From Blastobasis lacticolella (Eukaryota; Arthropoda; Insecta; Lepidoptera; Blastobasidae): a DNA stretch of 64,000 nucleotides. The DNA is taken from positions 7,971,057-8,035,056 of the forward strand of contig LR990043.1 of NCBI GenBank assembly GCA_905147135.1, given 5' to 3'. Of this stretch, positions 43,790-55,860 are shown piece after piece. The notes below the pieces were generated by a model. That model worked only from the letters and a program-made list of their open reading frames with translations. It was not told where the DNA came from and searched no databases. The stretch's first letter is position 1. The number at the start of each line of letters is the position of its first letter. A program made the translations under genes and the position numbers.

Positions 43790-44760
43790 TAGAACGATGC
43801 CCGTGGTAATGCGTTTAATTAACCGGGCGGACTTAGTAACGCCTTATTGGCTGGTGCGATCCAGGTACGGCGCGGACGTGTGAGCATGCGATCACATAGA
43901 CGAGGCCCGGGCCGTAAAGGCGTGTGCACACCGGCGCGCGGGCCACGGAGCCCACGAACACGGCGGGCCGTAGGGCCGTAACAACTTAATAAGCGGTTGT
44001 GCGTGATTTACGCGCGCCCGCGGCGCCGGCGCACTCGCCGCGCGCACCGTCGCTTATTTATACTAATTTATGACAGATAAACATCGATTTTACTTAGCGT
44101 TACCGCCTGCAGAGTAAAAAAACGACATTCCGCCACGATTTTAAGTGCGCCAAATCAATATTTTCGCAAATTGCTCATTCAATGTTTATAAATAGAAGTA
44201 ACTATGTAGCATAACGAAAGATGTTTTCTTCGCTTAAGCAAGATATTTTGTTCATTTTTCCGCTTCACAACATAAACGTACTCGTAACGTAATTCGATTC
44301 AAAATCTCCGAGTGAACAGGTACATCACGACCCCGGCATGGCGAGTATGCACGAACAATAAATATAACGAGCGCTAATTAAAGAAGGAAAGTACGAACAC
44401 CTCATTAGCGGCTGAGCCACTATAACTCTTGCCCTGCACTGAATCGGATTATAAATCTAAGCGCGTGCTAATTACGCCGCACCCAATAAATCTTGCGCAT
44501 AATATGGGCCGTAAATACACCACAAATATACCATAAATATAGAATTCCGAGCGACATAGGCCATGGACCCCACTCGGCGAGCCGGCCCCGGGCCGCCGTA
44601 ACAATCGCTGTGAATCGGAAATAACCGGAAAATTTCCAACTTGTCTAATGGCTTATTGTTGTTGCAGTGTTGTACTCGCGACTAACAAATTGTCGTGTAT
44701 TCGTGTCGCTCGGCCCGTTATTTAGGAGCCGCTTTCGAGGAAGTGCTGGGCCTAACCAAA
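43790..44760. promoter_or_regulatory. GC/AT mosaic, candidate regulatory DNA
   Basis: GTAATGCGTTTAATTAACCGG, GTAACAACTTAATAAGCGG and GAGCGCTAATTAAAG alternate with CpG-dense runs (43890-44050 and 44570-44600). No repeats, no credible ORF. Confidence 0.4.
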
Positions 44761-45374
44761 CAGCCGCTTGTGGATGGTCAGTGGTTGCGTAAAACTATTT
44801 TATTATGTGAGAAAATGGTTATGGCTGCGGTGTGCCGTTAAATGGGCCACTGATTTACGGAAAACGCTCCTCGCTGCAGAACTTAACAATTGTTTGTTTG
44901 GAGGAAGAACTTTGGCGCATCGATAAAGTAAACATTAGTTAGTTAGACCGTTTGTTTTACTTGATTTTATAACTTGAAACAGCCAACACGGGGCTTCTTC
45001 ATTCCTCGGACAGCGTAAAGTTATTTGCCATTCAGCGAAGGGCCTGTAACCTAAATCTAAAAGCTTTAGTTGTAATGTTTCTTTGGTTATTGTTCTATAA
45101 TTAAATATTTTTTCATAATTTCACATATAAATAAAAATTATTTTAATTATGGAAGTGAGTTAATTTATACATTTGTCAGCTTCAACTTACATTTCGCTAA
45201 CATGCGCTACAAAAATAAGCTATCCAGTCCAGCAGAGGATTGTGGACTCTATGGATCGTGGATATTACTTACAATTAGTTAAGGAACTTTCGAAATCGAT
45301 TCATGAACCTTGCACTACGACATCGAATCTTGCCACAGTTTTTTTCCTCTTTGTAATATGATCTATACATAAAT
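44761..45374. other. Unannotated
   Basis: Nothing recognised. Confidence 0.4.
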
Positions 45375-45815
45375 AAATATGTTTGGACAATTCACATAGC
45401 GCCAAATAGCCCGAAAGTAAGTAAAGCTTGTGTTTTGGGTGCCAGAAAACTGATAAACAACTTAAAAAGATACTTACTTTTTTAAATACATGCTTATGAC
45501 ACATACACACGTGGGGTAAGTGCTGTGGTTCTGGGTTTTTTTCTGGTTTTTATCCTCTATTTATGGATCTGTGGGTATTTTATTGTGGAAGAGATCACAT
45601 TAGTGATAAGACCGCTTTTTGTACTACCTACCATATTTTTTGTATCTGTACCTGTGTCCTCTGGTGTGTAATAAAGAGTTTTGTATTGTATTGTATTGTA
45701 TATCACCTAAACCCGTAACAGAAATTAAAATTAATCATTTCAATTTCTGCCCGGCCAGTAATCGTACCCGGGACATCTGAGTGGCAGTGACCACTGAGCC
45801 ACTCATGTCGTCAAG
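45375..45815 (-). mobile_element. SINE-B, interrupted by a TATTG-tailed retroposon
   Basis: The tail part at 45375-45508 (AGCGCCAAATAGCCCGAAAG, AAGCTTGTGTTTTGGGTGCC) and the head part at 45710-45810 (CCCGTAACAGAAATTAAAAT, inverted B box with GTACCCGGGACAT) belong to one minus-strand SINE-B. About 195 bp of another element separate them. Confidence 0.75.
45510..45705 (+). mobile_element. Retroposon 3' end with (TATTG)n tail
   Basis: GGAAGAGATCACATTAGTGATAAGACCGC, TTTGTATCTGTACCTGTGTCC and AATAAAGAGTTTTGTATTGTATTGTATTG. The same sequence is present inverted at 56162-56280. Tails of this layout are common LINE 3' ends in moths and butterflies. Confidence 0.7.
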
Positions 45816-46324
45816 TGACACATATATCGATTATTTTCTTTCAATATATAAGCAGTAGTAAAAACAAGAAAAAATATTGATTTTAGACATCGAGTGGGTT
45901 TCGGACCCAGGTCATCTTCGACTTAAATGAGCGCACTAACCAATAGCATAAACATCAAACTCTATGAACCTTATTATTATCCTTGCCTTATCTATTTGTG
46001 CCGTCAAGCAACAATGCTTGCGTTGTTGGGTTATGGTTATCATAGGTACTTAAGATAGCCAGTGTAATCACAGCCACGAGGCATGTCACATAACACACTT
46101 CTTAGCAGGACTTCTAATAAAACGTCGATTTTATAAAATGTGCGCACTACCTATTTTTTTTTGCACACAATGTATTAAATTAAACTATTACAATGTTTGT
46201 TGAACACTAGTTGATTTACATGATATCTTTATTCCTAATGTTATACTTAAAATTAGTTAATGGATACTCATTATGGGCAGACCCAGCCATGCTCGGTCGT
46301 CCTTGTATGGCTTAAGGGAAAAAA
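45816..46324. other. Unannotated
   Basis: AT-rich, no recognised features. Confidence 0.4.
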
Positions 46325-46510
46325 TAATCTATACATTGTATAAAACAAAGTCGCTTCACTTGCTTCCCGCTGTCTGTCCTTATGTACCTATGTATGTATT
46401 TATGTACGGTTAGATCTTTTAAACACGGTTTTTAATGCGGTTTTCAACAACAGATAGAATGATTCAAGAGGAAGGTTTATAAGCATATTTATAAACGAAT
46501 GCTACAAAAT
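46325..46510 (+). repeat. Dispersed repeat (AAAACAAAGTCGCTTC type)
   Basis: ACAAAGTCGCTTC, CCCGCTGTCTGTCC, TTAGATCTTTTAAAC, GATAGAATGATTCAAGAGG and AAGGTTTATAAGC appear in the order seen in a repeat found across many invertebrates. Class not assigned. Confidence 0.55.
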
Positions 46511-47016
46511 TATTACCATAACAGCACAATGAAAAATAATTAAGTAACAAGACAAGTGTCCGATTTAAAATCTGTCCAGACTGATTTGTCTTATTTGGTA
46601 AACATATATGGCGTACCTACGACAGCGACCAAAGACAATGAATGTGGGTTTTTTACCCTAGGCCTGAAAAAATCATGGACAAAAATGATTTCGGAATGTC
46701 AATAAGTCAATATTATTTTCAATCTGTGCCAGTAAGTGATGATAAAATTTATATTTGAGCAGTATTAGATCATTTGCAGCAGCATTCGTTGGAATTAATA
46801 GAAGTAAAAGAGCAGAGTCGTGAAGCGTCTGTAGGTAATATGGTGATTATTGTTTTGTCCCAACTAGCTATATAGATATCTATACTATAGCTCGTCACCA
46901 ACTTTAACAGAAATTAACACCTATTCTGTTTGTTTCTTGTGTAATTTAAGACATCGATTATATTATAACGAGTATAATTTGTTTACCAAATAAACCACCA
47001 GTCTCGACAGATTATA
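46511..47016. other. Unannotated
   Basis: No recognised features. Confidence 0.4.
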
Positions 47017-47338
47017 GTACGAAATTTCGTACCGAACCGCTAGAGCCGTTACGGTGCGGATTAGTTGCCGTTCCGTTTAATACTCTTATGCAGTCTTAAG
47101 GATTATTAAAAAGGCTAAGGACTCTGAGATCGAGCACTTGCATTCGATGGGCCGCTAACGAGGCACGAGCAATGGCCGATTCCCCATTAGTGGTCGCGGC
47201 GGCCATCTGCAGCGTGAGGGTTATATTATTGAAGGGTTAAAAAATAAGAAGGTGTAGTGGGAGTATTTAATTGAATTGGCGCGAAATTTTGCAAGTATTT
47301 TTATATTTTTTGTACATTTTGACACCAAGTTTTGTTTA

Positions 47339-47507
47339 CTTTGGACTATGACATGGGATCGTTCAAGAGGTATATTAGAGGTCTCTTTAAAGGCGGGCAA
47401 CGCGTTGGTGACTCCCCTGGTGTTGCTGATGTCCATAGGCGGCGGTGACCACTTTCCATCAGGTGGCCCGCTTGCCTGTTTGTCTGCTGAGTAACATAAA
47501 AAAAAAA
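47339..47507 (+). mobile_element. Jockey 3' end, recent copy
   Basis: Matches 14258-14427 with about three differences over the end of ORF2 and the 3' UTR, ending in poly(A). It is 5'-truncated to roughly 160 bp. Confidence 0.9.
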
Positions 47508-47839
47508 TCTAATTTATATAGTACCTGGCGACTAGTTTCTATAGAACATCCAGAAAATGGGAAAAGCGTTAGCTGTTGTACCCATGTCTTCAATACTACG
47601 GTCTCACCGGCATGCTATGCGTAAATACTACGACAATACCGACCACTTGTGGCGGAGGTACAAGTACCGTCTGGGTACACGTTGGATAATACCTTCTTAA
47701 AAAAGAAAAATACCCAATTTCAATTATGTAAGCATTCAAAATGGTTGTTCCACAGCTTTAATCAATGGAAGACAAAACAATAGTTAGGTAATAAATGTCC
47801 AGCCTACTATATTTAGAAGTATTATCAGGCAGGCAGTTT

Positions 47840-47935
47840 ATCAGTTATCTAGCACCCATAACACAAGCTTTGCTTACTTTGGGGCTAGATGGCGTTGTGT
47901 CAATTTGTCCACGATTATTATTATTATTATTATAT
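47840..47935 (+). mobile_element. SINE-B 3' tail fragment
   Basis: TCAGTTATCTAGCACCCATA, ACACAAGCTTTGCTTACTTT, GGGGCTAGATGGCGTTGTG and (ATT)n match the tail of the SINE-B at 14644-14893 in plus orientation. Confidence 0.8.
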
Positions 47936-48321
47936 TTGCTCTCATTTACCCAAAAATAAACCTCAAATACGTATTTAGAAACGATACAAAACAACAAATA
48001 TTCTCTCGAAAACAAGACCTTGTGGGACGCCGATGGAAATCCCTTTTGAATGGGGCTTATTTCCGAAATATCATGAATGAAGCTTATTTCAAAAATATCA
48101 TTCTCACAGGTACATTTGCTTTCGAGCGACCGACGTGCGCACGATTCAGTTTGTGCGCCGGATCGGAACTGTGCTCGGCTTACGGCGACTTACGAGGAAG
48201 AGCCTTCATGAAAATATACCAGTATTCCGTAGACGCCATATGGACATTTCACACCAGTCTTCGATGCCTTGAAGAGTATGTTTTCGAAAATGATATCTAA
48301 TATAATTTTCCTCAAATTGTG

Positions 48322-48728
48322 CAGTCGCGTTCATAAGTGTATTACGACTTTTAGAAAAAAATATTTTGTAGCTACTGCCCCACAGGATTTTCGGTGCATT
48401 GATAAACAAATGAATTGGCTAACAGAAGGGCCTATTGCCTGTCCCTTAGGCATGGGAGAGGCATTAAATGAAAATTAAAAAAGAATTCCCCGTAACCTAA
48501 ACTTTTATTTGGAAGTCAACAAACCATTGTGAGTTTTAAAAGGAAAACTGACAAAGTGATTTTGAATTATAATTAAAAAACAGTTACAAGTGATTTTGAC
48601 ATTATTTTAATTTAAAAATGTTTTTAACTTGATTCCCTTTCGAACTGTATGGTACATTATATAAAACCTTTTGACAGCTGCACAGGAATATGAATTTTAA
48701 GGTGGTCATGCACTTATGAACGCGACCG
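48322..48728. mobile_element. Tc1/mariner-like MITE
   Basis: CAGTCGCGTTCATAAGTGTAT (48322-48342) is mirrored by ATGCACTTATGAACGCGACCG (48708-48728), 19 of 21 matching. The right end abuts TA; the left flank is TG, perhaps mutated. Length 407 bp, non-coding. The frame 47905-48300 just to the left is a chance fusion of SINE tail and unique sequence. Confidence 0.6.
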
Positions 48729-48729
48729 T

Positions 48730-49119
48730 ACATATTTACTAGTCAGGGTATACCTATTCGCAACAAATCATAGATAATTATTTATTCCATTCGTAATTTT
48801 CTAAGTTACACAAATGTTATCCGGAAAATTATATTCCTTTGCTGTAATCGAGAGTTACATTAATAGCTTTTTCATTTCAATAAAAGCTCAATTCAATTGC
48901 AATTTTTTAAAGGCTTTTATATTTATTTAATCGGTTTTAGCTGATTTCCTATACTGTATGACACTGTAAGAGGCAATTTTACGCATACTAATAGATCCAT
49001 TCGTATTAATACGTTTAATATAATGGGTTTCCAAGTGTCAAAGAAAGGGATAAAGATATGCATTAATACTTCATTTAGTGTGTAGTGCGTTACTTGATTT
49101 ATTTCTTTATAGTGTTCAC
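48730..49119. other. Unannotated AT-rich DNA
   Basis: Nothing recognised. Confidence 0.4.
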
Positions 49120-49265
49120 TAGCTTTAGTCCGCGACTTCGTCCGCGTATCCCACGATAGGAGAGATTGTTGCCATAATCTCCACGCTCTACGGGCGGGAT
49201 GGAAAACGCAGTGTTATAAATGTAACAATGGAAAACGCTGCTGCCCATTTTTCAGTCTATAGTAG
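49120..49265. repeat. Two repeat fragments joined
   Basis: CTAGCTTTAGTCCGCGACTTCGTCCGCG (common insect repeat end) is followed directly by an inverted GAT-tailed repeat body (GCCATAATCTCCACGC, GGAAAACGCTGCTGCCCAT). Confidence 0.6.
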
Positions 49266-49689
49266 TTTTAGTAACTACAACTAACACTGTGCACTACGAA
49301 ATAATTAGTAAGAAACTACGGAGCTGGGATCGTTTACCTGTGCAAAGGTTAAAATAATTTCTCGCGCATAATTTAAGTGCTAGCCTTAACTTGAGTTGAG
49401 ATCTCGTTTGAGGTATTCTTATCTCAACCACGCACATTGTAGGAAAAAACATTTAATAAGAGTAATAACTAATACAAAAAGTTAAATTACACACATTAAA
49501 AATTTCCATATTTTACGTTAATTAGCTATAAACGGTTGGTAATAAAATTTTACTCGTATCAGACTCTTATTGGGGTTAATTAATAATAAACCACTTAAAT
49601 TGAATTTAAAACAAGCTTTTTAATTGCTCATAATATTCATAATAAGCTAGGTATCAAACTAGAATATCAAACCCTTTCATCACATGCTA

Positions 49690-50010
49690 TGCTATTAAAA
49701 TTACATATGCGAAAGCTTGTATGTTTGTATAATGGATGTTTGAATCTTTATTCCTCTTTCATGCTTAAGCTACTGAACAGAATTTGATGAAATATTGCAG
49801 CTTTTTGTCTTAGGTATAGCCTATAACATAGAATAAGACATAGAGTAATTGCACTGGCTATTAATATTTCGGAATATCGTATAATTTATTCCGAAATTCA
49901 ACGTAAGTCCCGCGGGAACGGTCAAGTATTAGTATTCTGTGGAAAGGTCTCGAATTTTACGCATACGAACCCGCGTTCAAAAGTCAATCTCCTATACAGG
50001 AATCGATAAA
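49690..50010. repeat. Dispersed insect repeat, degraded
   Basis: Series TTGTATGTTTGTATAATGG, CTGAACAGAATTTGATGAAAT, TAAGACATAGAGTAA and CCCGCGGGAACGGTC follows the layout of a widespread insect repeat (possibly Helitron-derived) with many substitutions. Confidence 0.45.
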
Positions 50011-50119
50011 GAAACAGATACCTGTGTCAGTTTAAATTGATGCTTTGCCACGCACACAAACAGTCAACAAACCGAATGAAAAAGTAATAAAGGTACACTA
50101 CAGATAAAAAAAATATGTC

Positions 50120-50940
50120 CTAATAGGCGGCGGGTACACACGAGCCTATAATACCAGCGAAGCTATTCATTAAGGCAGGTACAGACACACGCGGCGGAGG
50201 TATGGGAACGTGTAATTAGGGGTATCGCGAACGGTCATTTTCGATAATTCATAATGTATGTTAATTATGGAGGCCCGCGGCCCAGGGCCGGGGCAGGGCC
50301 GCCGCGCGGGCACGGGCCGAGCCTATGCAAATTAAAAAATAACCACTAAATGTAAACACGATTTCGCCTTAATTGATACACGAATCTAAATTAATTCAAA
50401 AATACCAAACTGTGTTTATAATTAAATCAATTTATTTTATTTGTTAGATATCGCGTCTTTAGCAGTTTTAGGCAATTGGAGAAGCAAAATAAAGAAGCGC
50501 ACAGGTATAAAGCGAAAATAACGCACATCGTTAGAACTATTCACTCGCAACCACTTCTGTGTGTTTTCCACCGGCTCGAATGGCGAGCTGAAAAGCCCGG
50601 GGCTCCTAATTAGGCTGAAGTCGGACGTGCCAATTAATTCAAGTTTCACTCGGAAACTTTGCTGCGTCAATTAATTTCATAGTTAATTAGCAAGCGCCGA
50701 CAAAACCGCGCGCACGAAAGAAAGGCTAACGATGCCCGGGCCCGCCGGCCTACAATGCACCAATTACACCGCGCTTTGTTGCGAGCTCTATTCGCATCAC
50801 GGGCCCATTCAGCGCGAGTGCCCTCCGCTGCAGCCGGACCTGGCTTCACGATTTGTATTACGGGTAATTCGAATATTTCCTGCCAGCTTCAGATCGTATT
50901 GAGAGGAATCCGTCGAATCCTGTCTTCGGCCCCAACTTAA
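50120..50940. promoter_or_regulatory. GC/AT mosaic blocks
   Basis: GC-rich core at 50265-50330 followed by ATGCAAATTAAAAAATAACC. A second block at 50570-50850 with CTAATTAGGCTGAAG, GCCAATTAATTC and GTCAATTAATTTC. No repeat signature; short frames are not credible. Confidence 0.4.
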
Positions 50941-51590
50941 GACGCAGCCAGAGCCAGCTTTCTGGGCACCATTCCGAGGGCAGCGATGTGGATGACCTTT
51001 TTATTTTTGCAATGTGCAAAATGGCTGTTGCCTATGAGTGAAGGTCTTTAGTTAGACCACGGTTTCTGGTGATGTTCAATTATCTAATTCTCTTAGTATT
51101 ACTTTTATGCCTAAAGTTTATTTTAATCTTTTTTGTGCCATATTAATTGTATAATTGTGTATGTATTTATATGTAAACTTAACGTTGTTAATTTTTAGTC
51201 TTAAGTCTAACCATGACAGAATACCAGTGGGTGTGGGTCCTACCTTCACCCAAACGCTGAGTCATGGATCATTTTGTATATTGAAGCTTTTATTTAAAAA
51301 ATACCTTGATATAAATTTGTTATTTTATAGACAAATAAATATTTCTATTTCTATTATTTTTTAATGTTTTAGATTTAGAGTTAGTTTTTATTTTATTTCT
51401 TATTGTCTCTGTAAATATTGTATTTGTACCGAAAACTAAATAAATTGCTTTAAGACCACAAACTTAATAGCGAAACGTAGGTATCTATATAGAATCACAT
51501 GTTGGTTTTCTACCTACACCTCTACACAGTCCCGTCCTAGAATAGAATCGCGAATGGGTGTCCTCGTGTCCGTAACGAAATTGATGTCCA
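50941..51590 (+). repeat. AT-rich, LINE-like 3' tail near 51300-51360
   Basis: ACAAATAAATATTTCTATTTCTATT resembles a LINE tail with TTTCTA units. Upstream sequence is not identified. Confidence 0.35.
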
Positions 51591-52130
51591 TTAATTCTCT
51601 ATGAGCGGCTATCTACATCGGCCAAGCGAGCCAAGTCCTCGATCCAGCACCGAGTAATAAATAAGTGCGGGTATTTTGTTTTATTTGTAAGCATTGTTTT
51701 ACATCAAGCAATAATGGCCCACGAACGAGCGCCGGCGACGGGCAGAATTTAACAGCATCACGCCGAGACGAAGGCATTCGAGCAATAACTGCGCGCAAAT
51801 AAAATTTTAACCTCTGCTTAATATCCGGCGGAACATTTCGACGGAGTGAACCGAGCAAATTGACAGACAGTAAAATATTTTATTCGCGCAATAATTTCAT
51901 TTGTAAGAAAAACAAGGCGCGCCCCACCTCCCTCGCGGTGCTCCGCAAACATCTTCCACGTGAATTAACCTATTAAACGCCGAATTCGGGGAATAAATTT
52001 CTGGTAGTGCACTCGTAAAATCGCGTATCCGAAAACGCGGCTGCCGCCTGCCTACGGGTTAAATGAGCGTAGACACACGCGCGGCGTTGCGGAATCGGTG
52101 TATGAACGTTCTCAGCTATTCATACGATAA
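51591..52130. promoter_or_regulatory. GC/AT mosaic block
   Basis: CpG-containing sequence with GTGAATTAACCTATTAAACGCC and AATAATTTCATTTG segments. The 81-codon minus frame 51613-51858 has no domain. Confidence 0.3.
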
Positions 52131-52199
52131 CATTTTTTGTTGACAACTGTTTTCAGTACAAATACAAGCCTGGTTGAAGCCGGATGCGGGAAGCAGAGG

Positions 52200-52290
52200 A
52201 CAATGCAATGCATCGTACATTTGAGTTCATTGGGGGTTATGTCCAGCAGTGGACTAATATAGGCTGGTTATGACAATGATGATGACAAGC
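52200..52290 (+). repeat. GAT-tailed repeat 3' end
   Basis: GTCCAGCAGTGGACTAATATAGGCTGGTTATGACAATGATGATGA is the terminal piece of the family. Confidence 0.6.
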
Positions 52291-52654
52291 CTTGTTAGGG
52301 TGCTTCCAAATGCGCGAATGCGCTATCGCAGCAACGGACGCACCCTTAGATATATTAATTGTTATACCTACATGCTGTTACAGTCTACTAATGATATTGC
52401 GTCTTATCCAGTTCTATAATAAAATAAAAAAGTTATTATGGGTAGGTACAAGCTCATTTATTAGCAAATAATCGAGATTTTATCTTGATCATCAAATAAT
52501 AAAAATTGTCAAACGGGTGTTATGTCAATAGTTATTTTTAAAAGAACCTTTTGCTTGTTATAACGTGTAAAAAGAAAATACTGTCCTAACATGGTCACGT
52601 TATAAAAAAAATATGATATGATCATGCTTTTATTTTACTAGGTAAAATAAAAAC
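52291..52654. other. Unannotated AT-rich DNA
   Basis: Nothing recognised. Confidence 0.4.
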
Positions 52655-52735
52655 AGGCAGATTAATAGGCAGGTTGCCCATATCCTGACCGCTTTGATCA
52701 GGTGGACCGCCCGTCCGTGTCAATAAGGCAATAAA
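52655..52735 (+). repeat. Jockey-like tail, degraded
   Basis: CCTGACCGCTTTGATCAGGTGGACCGCCCG followed by an A-rich end keeps the order of the jockey 3' UTR. Confidence 0.4.
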
Positions 52736-52959
52736 AAAGACGTATATATAAACCTGGTCTTCCTAAAGGCAGCCTTATCCACTGGCGGCTTTTCGTGGAA
52801 TCATTAAGGAATCATTAAGTCACGACGCCCTCGCGTCCGCGCCTGATCACGCTTCGATGCTTACGGGATCGGGTGTAGTCGTGTTGTCAATATCGACGAA
52901 TAATGGTATATCAGTTGATTTTTTTAAATTTAGAGATGTCATATATATTTTTTAATGTT

Positions 52960-53275
52960 ATATAGCAGACAAACAGGCAAGCGGGCCACCTGGTGAAAAG
53001 TGGTCATCACCGGCTGTGGACATCAGCAACACCAAAGGAGTTACTTATGCGTTGCCCGCCTCTGAAGAGACCTCTTATATACCTCTTGAACGATCCCATG
53101 TCCTGGTCCAAAGGAAAGACTGTGGCTGGGAGCCACCGCTGGGAGTCAATACAGGTGGCAACGCACTGGCGACACCCCGGTGGGCTGATTGATGTCCTTA
53201 GGCGGGCGGTAAGTACTTTCCAACAAGTGGCACGCTTGTCTGTTTGTCTGCCGCAAAACATAAAAATATATATAG
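52960..53275. repeat. Two jockey 3' tails in opposite orientation
   Basis: 52965-53150 is a minus copy (GCGGGCCACCTGGTGAAAAG to CTGTGGCTGGGAGCC, the codons of the ORF2 end). 53155-53275 is a plus copy (GGCAACGCACTGGCGACACC to GTCTGCCGCAAAACATAAAA). They meet head to head near 53150. Confidence 0.75.
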
Positions 53276-53730
53276 TCAGATATTTGACTGCTATCACACC
53301 TGATTTAACGTGTAGATACAGTCCACGGTGGTCTGCCTGTCTATTAAATGTTTCAATTCACTCTTGTTGTAGCGCCCAATAATTATTAATGCGCCGATGA
53401 TCTTTTTAGTAAGCAACAAGTGTTTCCAAGTTGCAATCATTTGGCTAGCGTAAAATATTTTTGTAGACAAAAAAATTCAAAAGGGCACTTGATCCGCAAG
53501 AAAATATAAAATGGTCAGCAAATACTCAAATGAACGGCCAGCCATAAATACATAGTTAATGTTAGTTAGTTAGGATACAACATAATTATATATTTACAGC
53601 TAACAAGAATAGATACTCAAACCTCATTCAAACACTCAAAAAATCACCCAGAACCCTAACGCCTAAAATCTGAACTAATATCTAAACAAACAAAAATCTA
53701 AATACCAAAACCCAACTCCCTCTCTCACTC
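53276..53730. other. Unannotated AT-rich DNA
   Basis: Nothing recognised. Confidence 0.4.
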
Positions 53731-54589
53731 ACAAGACGACCTACAAATCTCTCCCACCTCTACAAACTGCTCTACATCCGCGTCCTACAGCTCTACACAG
53801 AGACAAGGCGTAAGCGAGCGCAGAGAAGCGAGCGCACGCATCGCGCCCCGCGCCCGGGGCTCAATCATTACGGGATCATTAAAAGTCCGCCGCAATGGTC
53901 TTCCACCCTTTGCCTTTTCACTCACATCGATTTTCGCCAGGTAGTAATGAGGCTTAGATTTTGTATTTAGGTATATTTATTTCTTGAGCTCCTGTACGGA
54001 AGGTACGCATATGGGTGGTTTTTTAAAGTAATAATGGAGAGGCACGCATATGTGTGGTTTTTTAATAATAACGAAGTTTTAAGGAAGTGTGCTGAATATT
54101 CATGTATTAGAATTTTAAGGTACAAATAAGGGTATCCTGAGTTTAGGTAAAAAAGGGAATTATACAACAAGCAAACCCTTCATCACATCGAAAATGTTGA
54201 TATGGAGAAATACAATAAGCCAATGTTTGGCGCAGGTATAGGTAAGTAGTTTAAACTTTAAGAACGTTCAAGAGAACGAAGGAGACATAGGTTATATTTT
54301 GTAATCTGTCTATAATATGTATACGAGCGAAACTGGGAAGCAATATCGTTGTTACAGAAGTCACCTATAAAGGCGCGATTATTTTTGCGACTTAAGCACA
54401 AACTGTCTTTAAGCAAAACATAATCAACACAATTTTTTGGGCTTATACTGCACTAGAAAATAATAATGTAGGCCCTAAATTGTAGGACACCGTCATTAAA
54501 ACTACGTTAGTCAGGCACATCTACTTTGAATTGCGAAATCAACTCATCACCAACGTTTATCTAGACATTTTCAATTTTTAACTTTTTTA

Positions 54590-54735
54590 TGTAATACGGC
54601 AGACATACATTCAAGCGGGCCACCTGATGCAAACTGGTCTCCGCCGCCTATGGACATCAGCAACACCAGGGGCGCCACCAATGCGTTGCCCACCTCCAAA
54701 GAGACTTCTAACATACCTTTTCAACGACTTAACCT
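54590..54735 (-). repeat. Jockey 3' tail, minus copy
   Basis: CAAGCGGGCCACCTGATG, CCGCCTATGGACATCAGCAAC and CCAATGCGTTGCCC match the inverse of 14300-14400. Confidence 0.75.
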
Positions 54736-54749
54736 ACATAAAAACATTA

Positions 54750-55000
54750 AATACTCTGCATTCCTGTCGGGTCGCATTACTGTAGTTGGAGGGCGAGGGT
54801 GGAAAGAGTGCGGGCAAAGCCGCGCGGCGCGGCGGTGCGGTGGCGAGCAAATGAGGCGCGACGCTCCTGCTAACTAAACCAATCGGGCGTGCGAGACGAG
54901 CAGACGGGCGGTTGGGACGCGGGCCGCGGTGAAACCGCTCCATTGTGCGGTGATTTGTGCAAGCCAGGAGTTTAACTGTCGACGTCTCTCTGATGGACAA
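54750..55000. promoter_or_regulatory. GC-rich block
   Basis: CpG-rich sequence following the jockey tail; overlapping frames on both strands have no domain. Confidence 0.25.
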
Positions 55001-55860
55001 TTGATGATTTGGTGGGAAAACTCTCAAAGAAGATTGTTTGTGAACAGCAATTGATTTATGCTAAGCTGTTTACGAACAAGGTATTTATTAGGCCGGAATC
55101 TTGACGGAAAAAGAGGTGTGACATGACGTTATGAGCAACTTGCCAGGCGGTAGCCAGGTGGTAACGTAACAGGTAAAAAATAAGCAAAATTCTAAAGCCT
55201 TTCCCATGAACAACTCTTTCATATTATTTTCAGGTAAAAAACTGAACTAACAAAAAAGCAATTAAAGCTTTCTGGGAAAACCTTAGCTTAAGCATATATA
55301 AGAAATGCATTCTTAACTGGGTGATCAGTCTCTTAGTGGGTATAAAAAACAGTTATATTGTTTACAAGATTACAACATTTGAGTGTATCTTGAACGAAGT
55401 TTTTGGAGGTCGATACTATTGGCTTCCATCCACAAGTAGGTAGCCCCTAGATGGTGCCTAACTATTGGTAGGGCTAAGCCGTGGCTAGTCACAGAATAAG
55501 GCGAGCAACTAAACAGTTTGCTCCGGGTTCCGATAGCGAAGTCTAGGGAAGCTGTTTGGGATATGAGAATAGGCGGTTATATTGCCTACGTTGTTGTCGA
55601 ACGTCGAAGGGGCGTCAAGGCTCTCGAGTGTGTGAGAGTTCCGGCAATCGCAGCGTAGGTGAACCCCATGAGATGGACGGACGACTTCGTAAAGTTCGCA
55701 AGGACACCCTTTCCTGAAAAGCATGAATGCTCTTTCGTAGACTGCTTCTACATTTAACATCAGATGATCAATTACACGATTACAAATTAATTAATACGAT
55801 TTATTTGTGACACGACACAAATCGGTCAACATTTATTTTGATACCTAAGTATAAATAACA
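55001..55860. other. Unannotated; possible LINE relic at 55600-55750
   Basis: A plus-strand stretch at about 55660-55700 reads VNPMRWTDDFVKFA, similar in shape to the RWTDDL(V)K segment of RTE-type proteins, but neighbouring sequence does not support it. An 83-codon minus frame (55509-55760) is unexplained. Confidence 0.25.

Noticed and set aside
47905..48300. 131-codon ORF starting with an Ile run
   Set aside because: The start is the (ATT)n tail of a SINE-B copy fused by chance to unique sequence.
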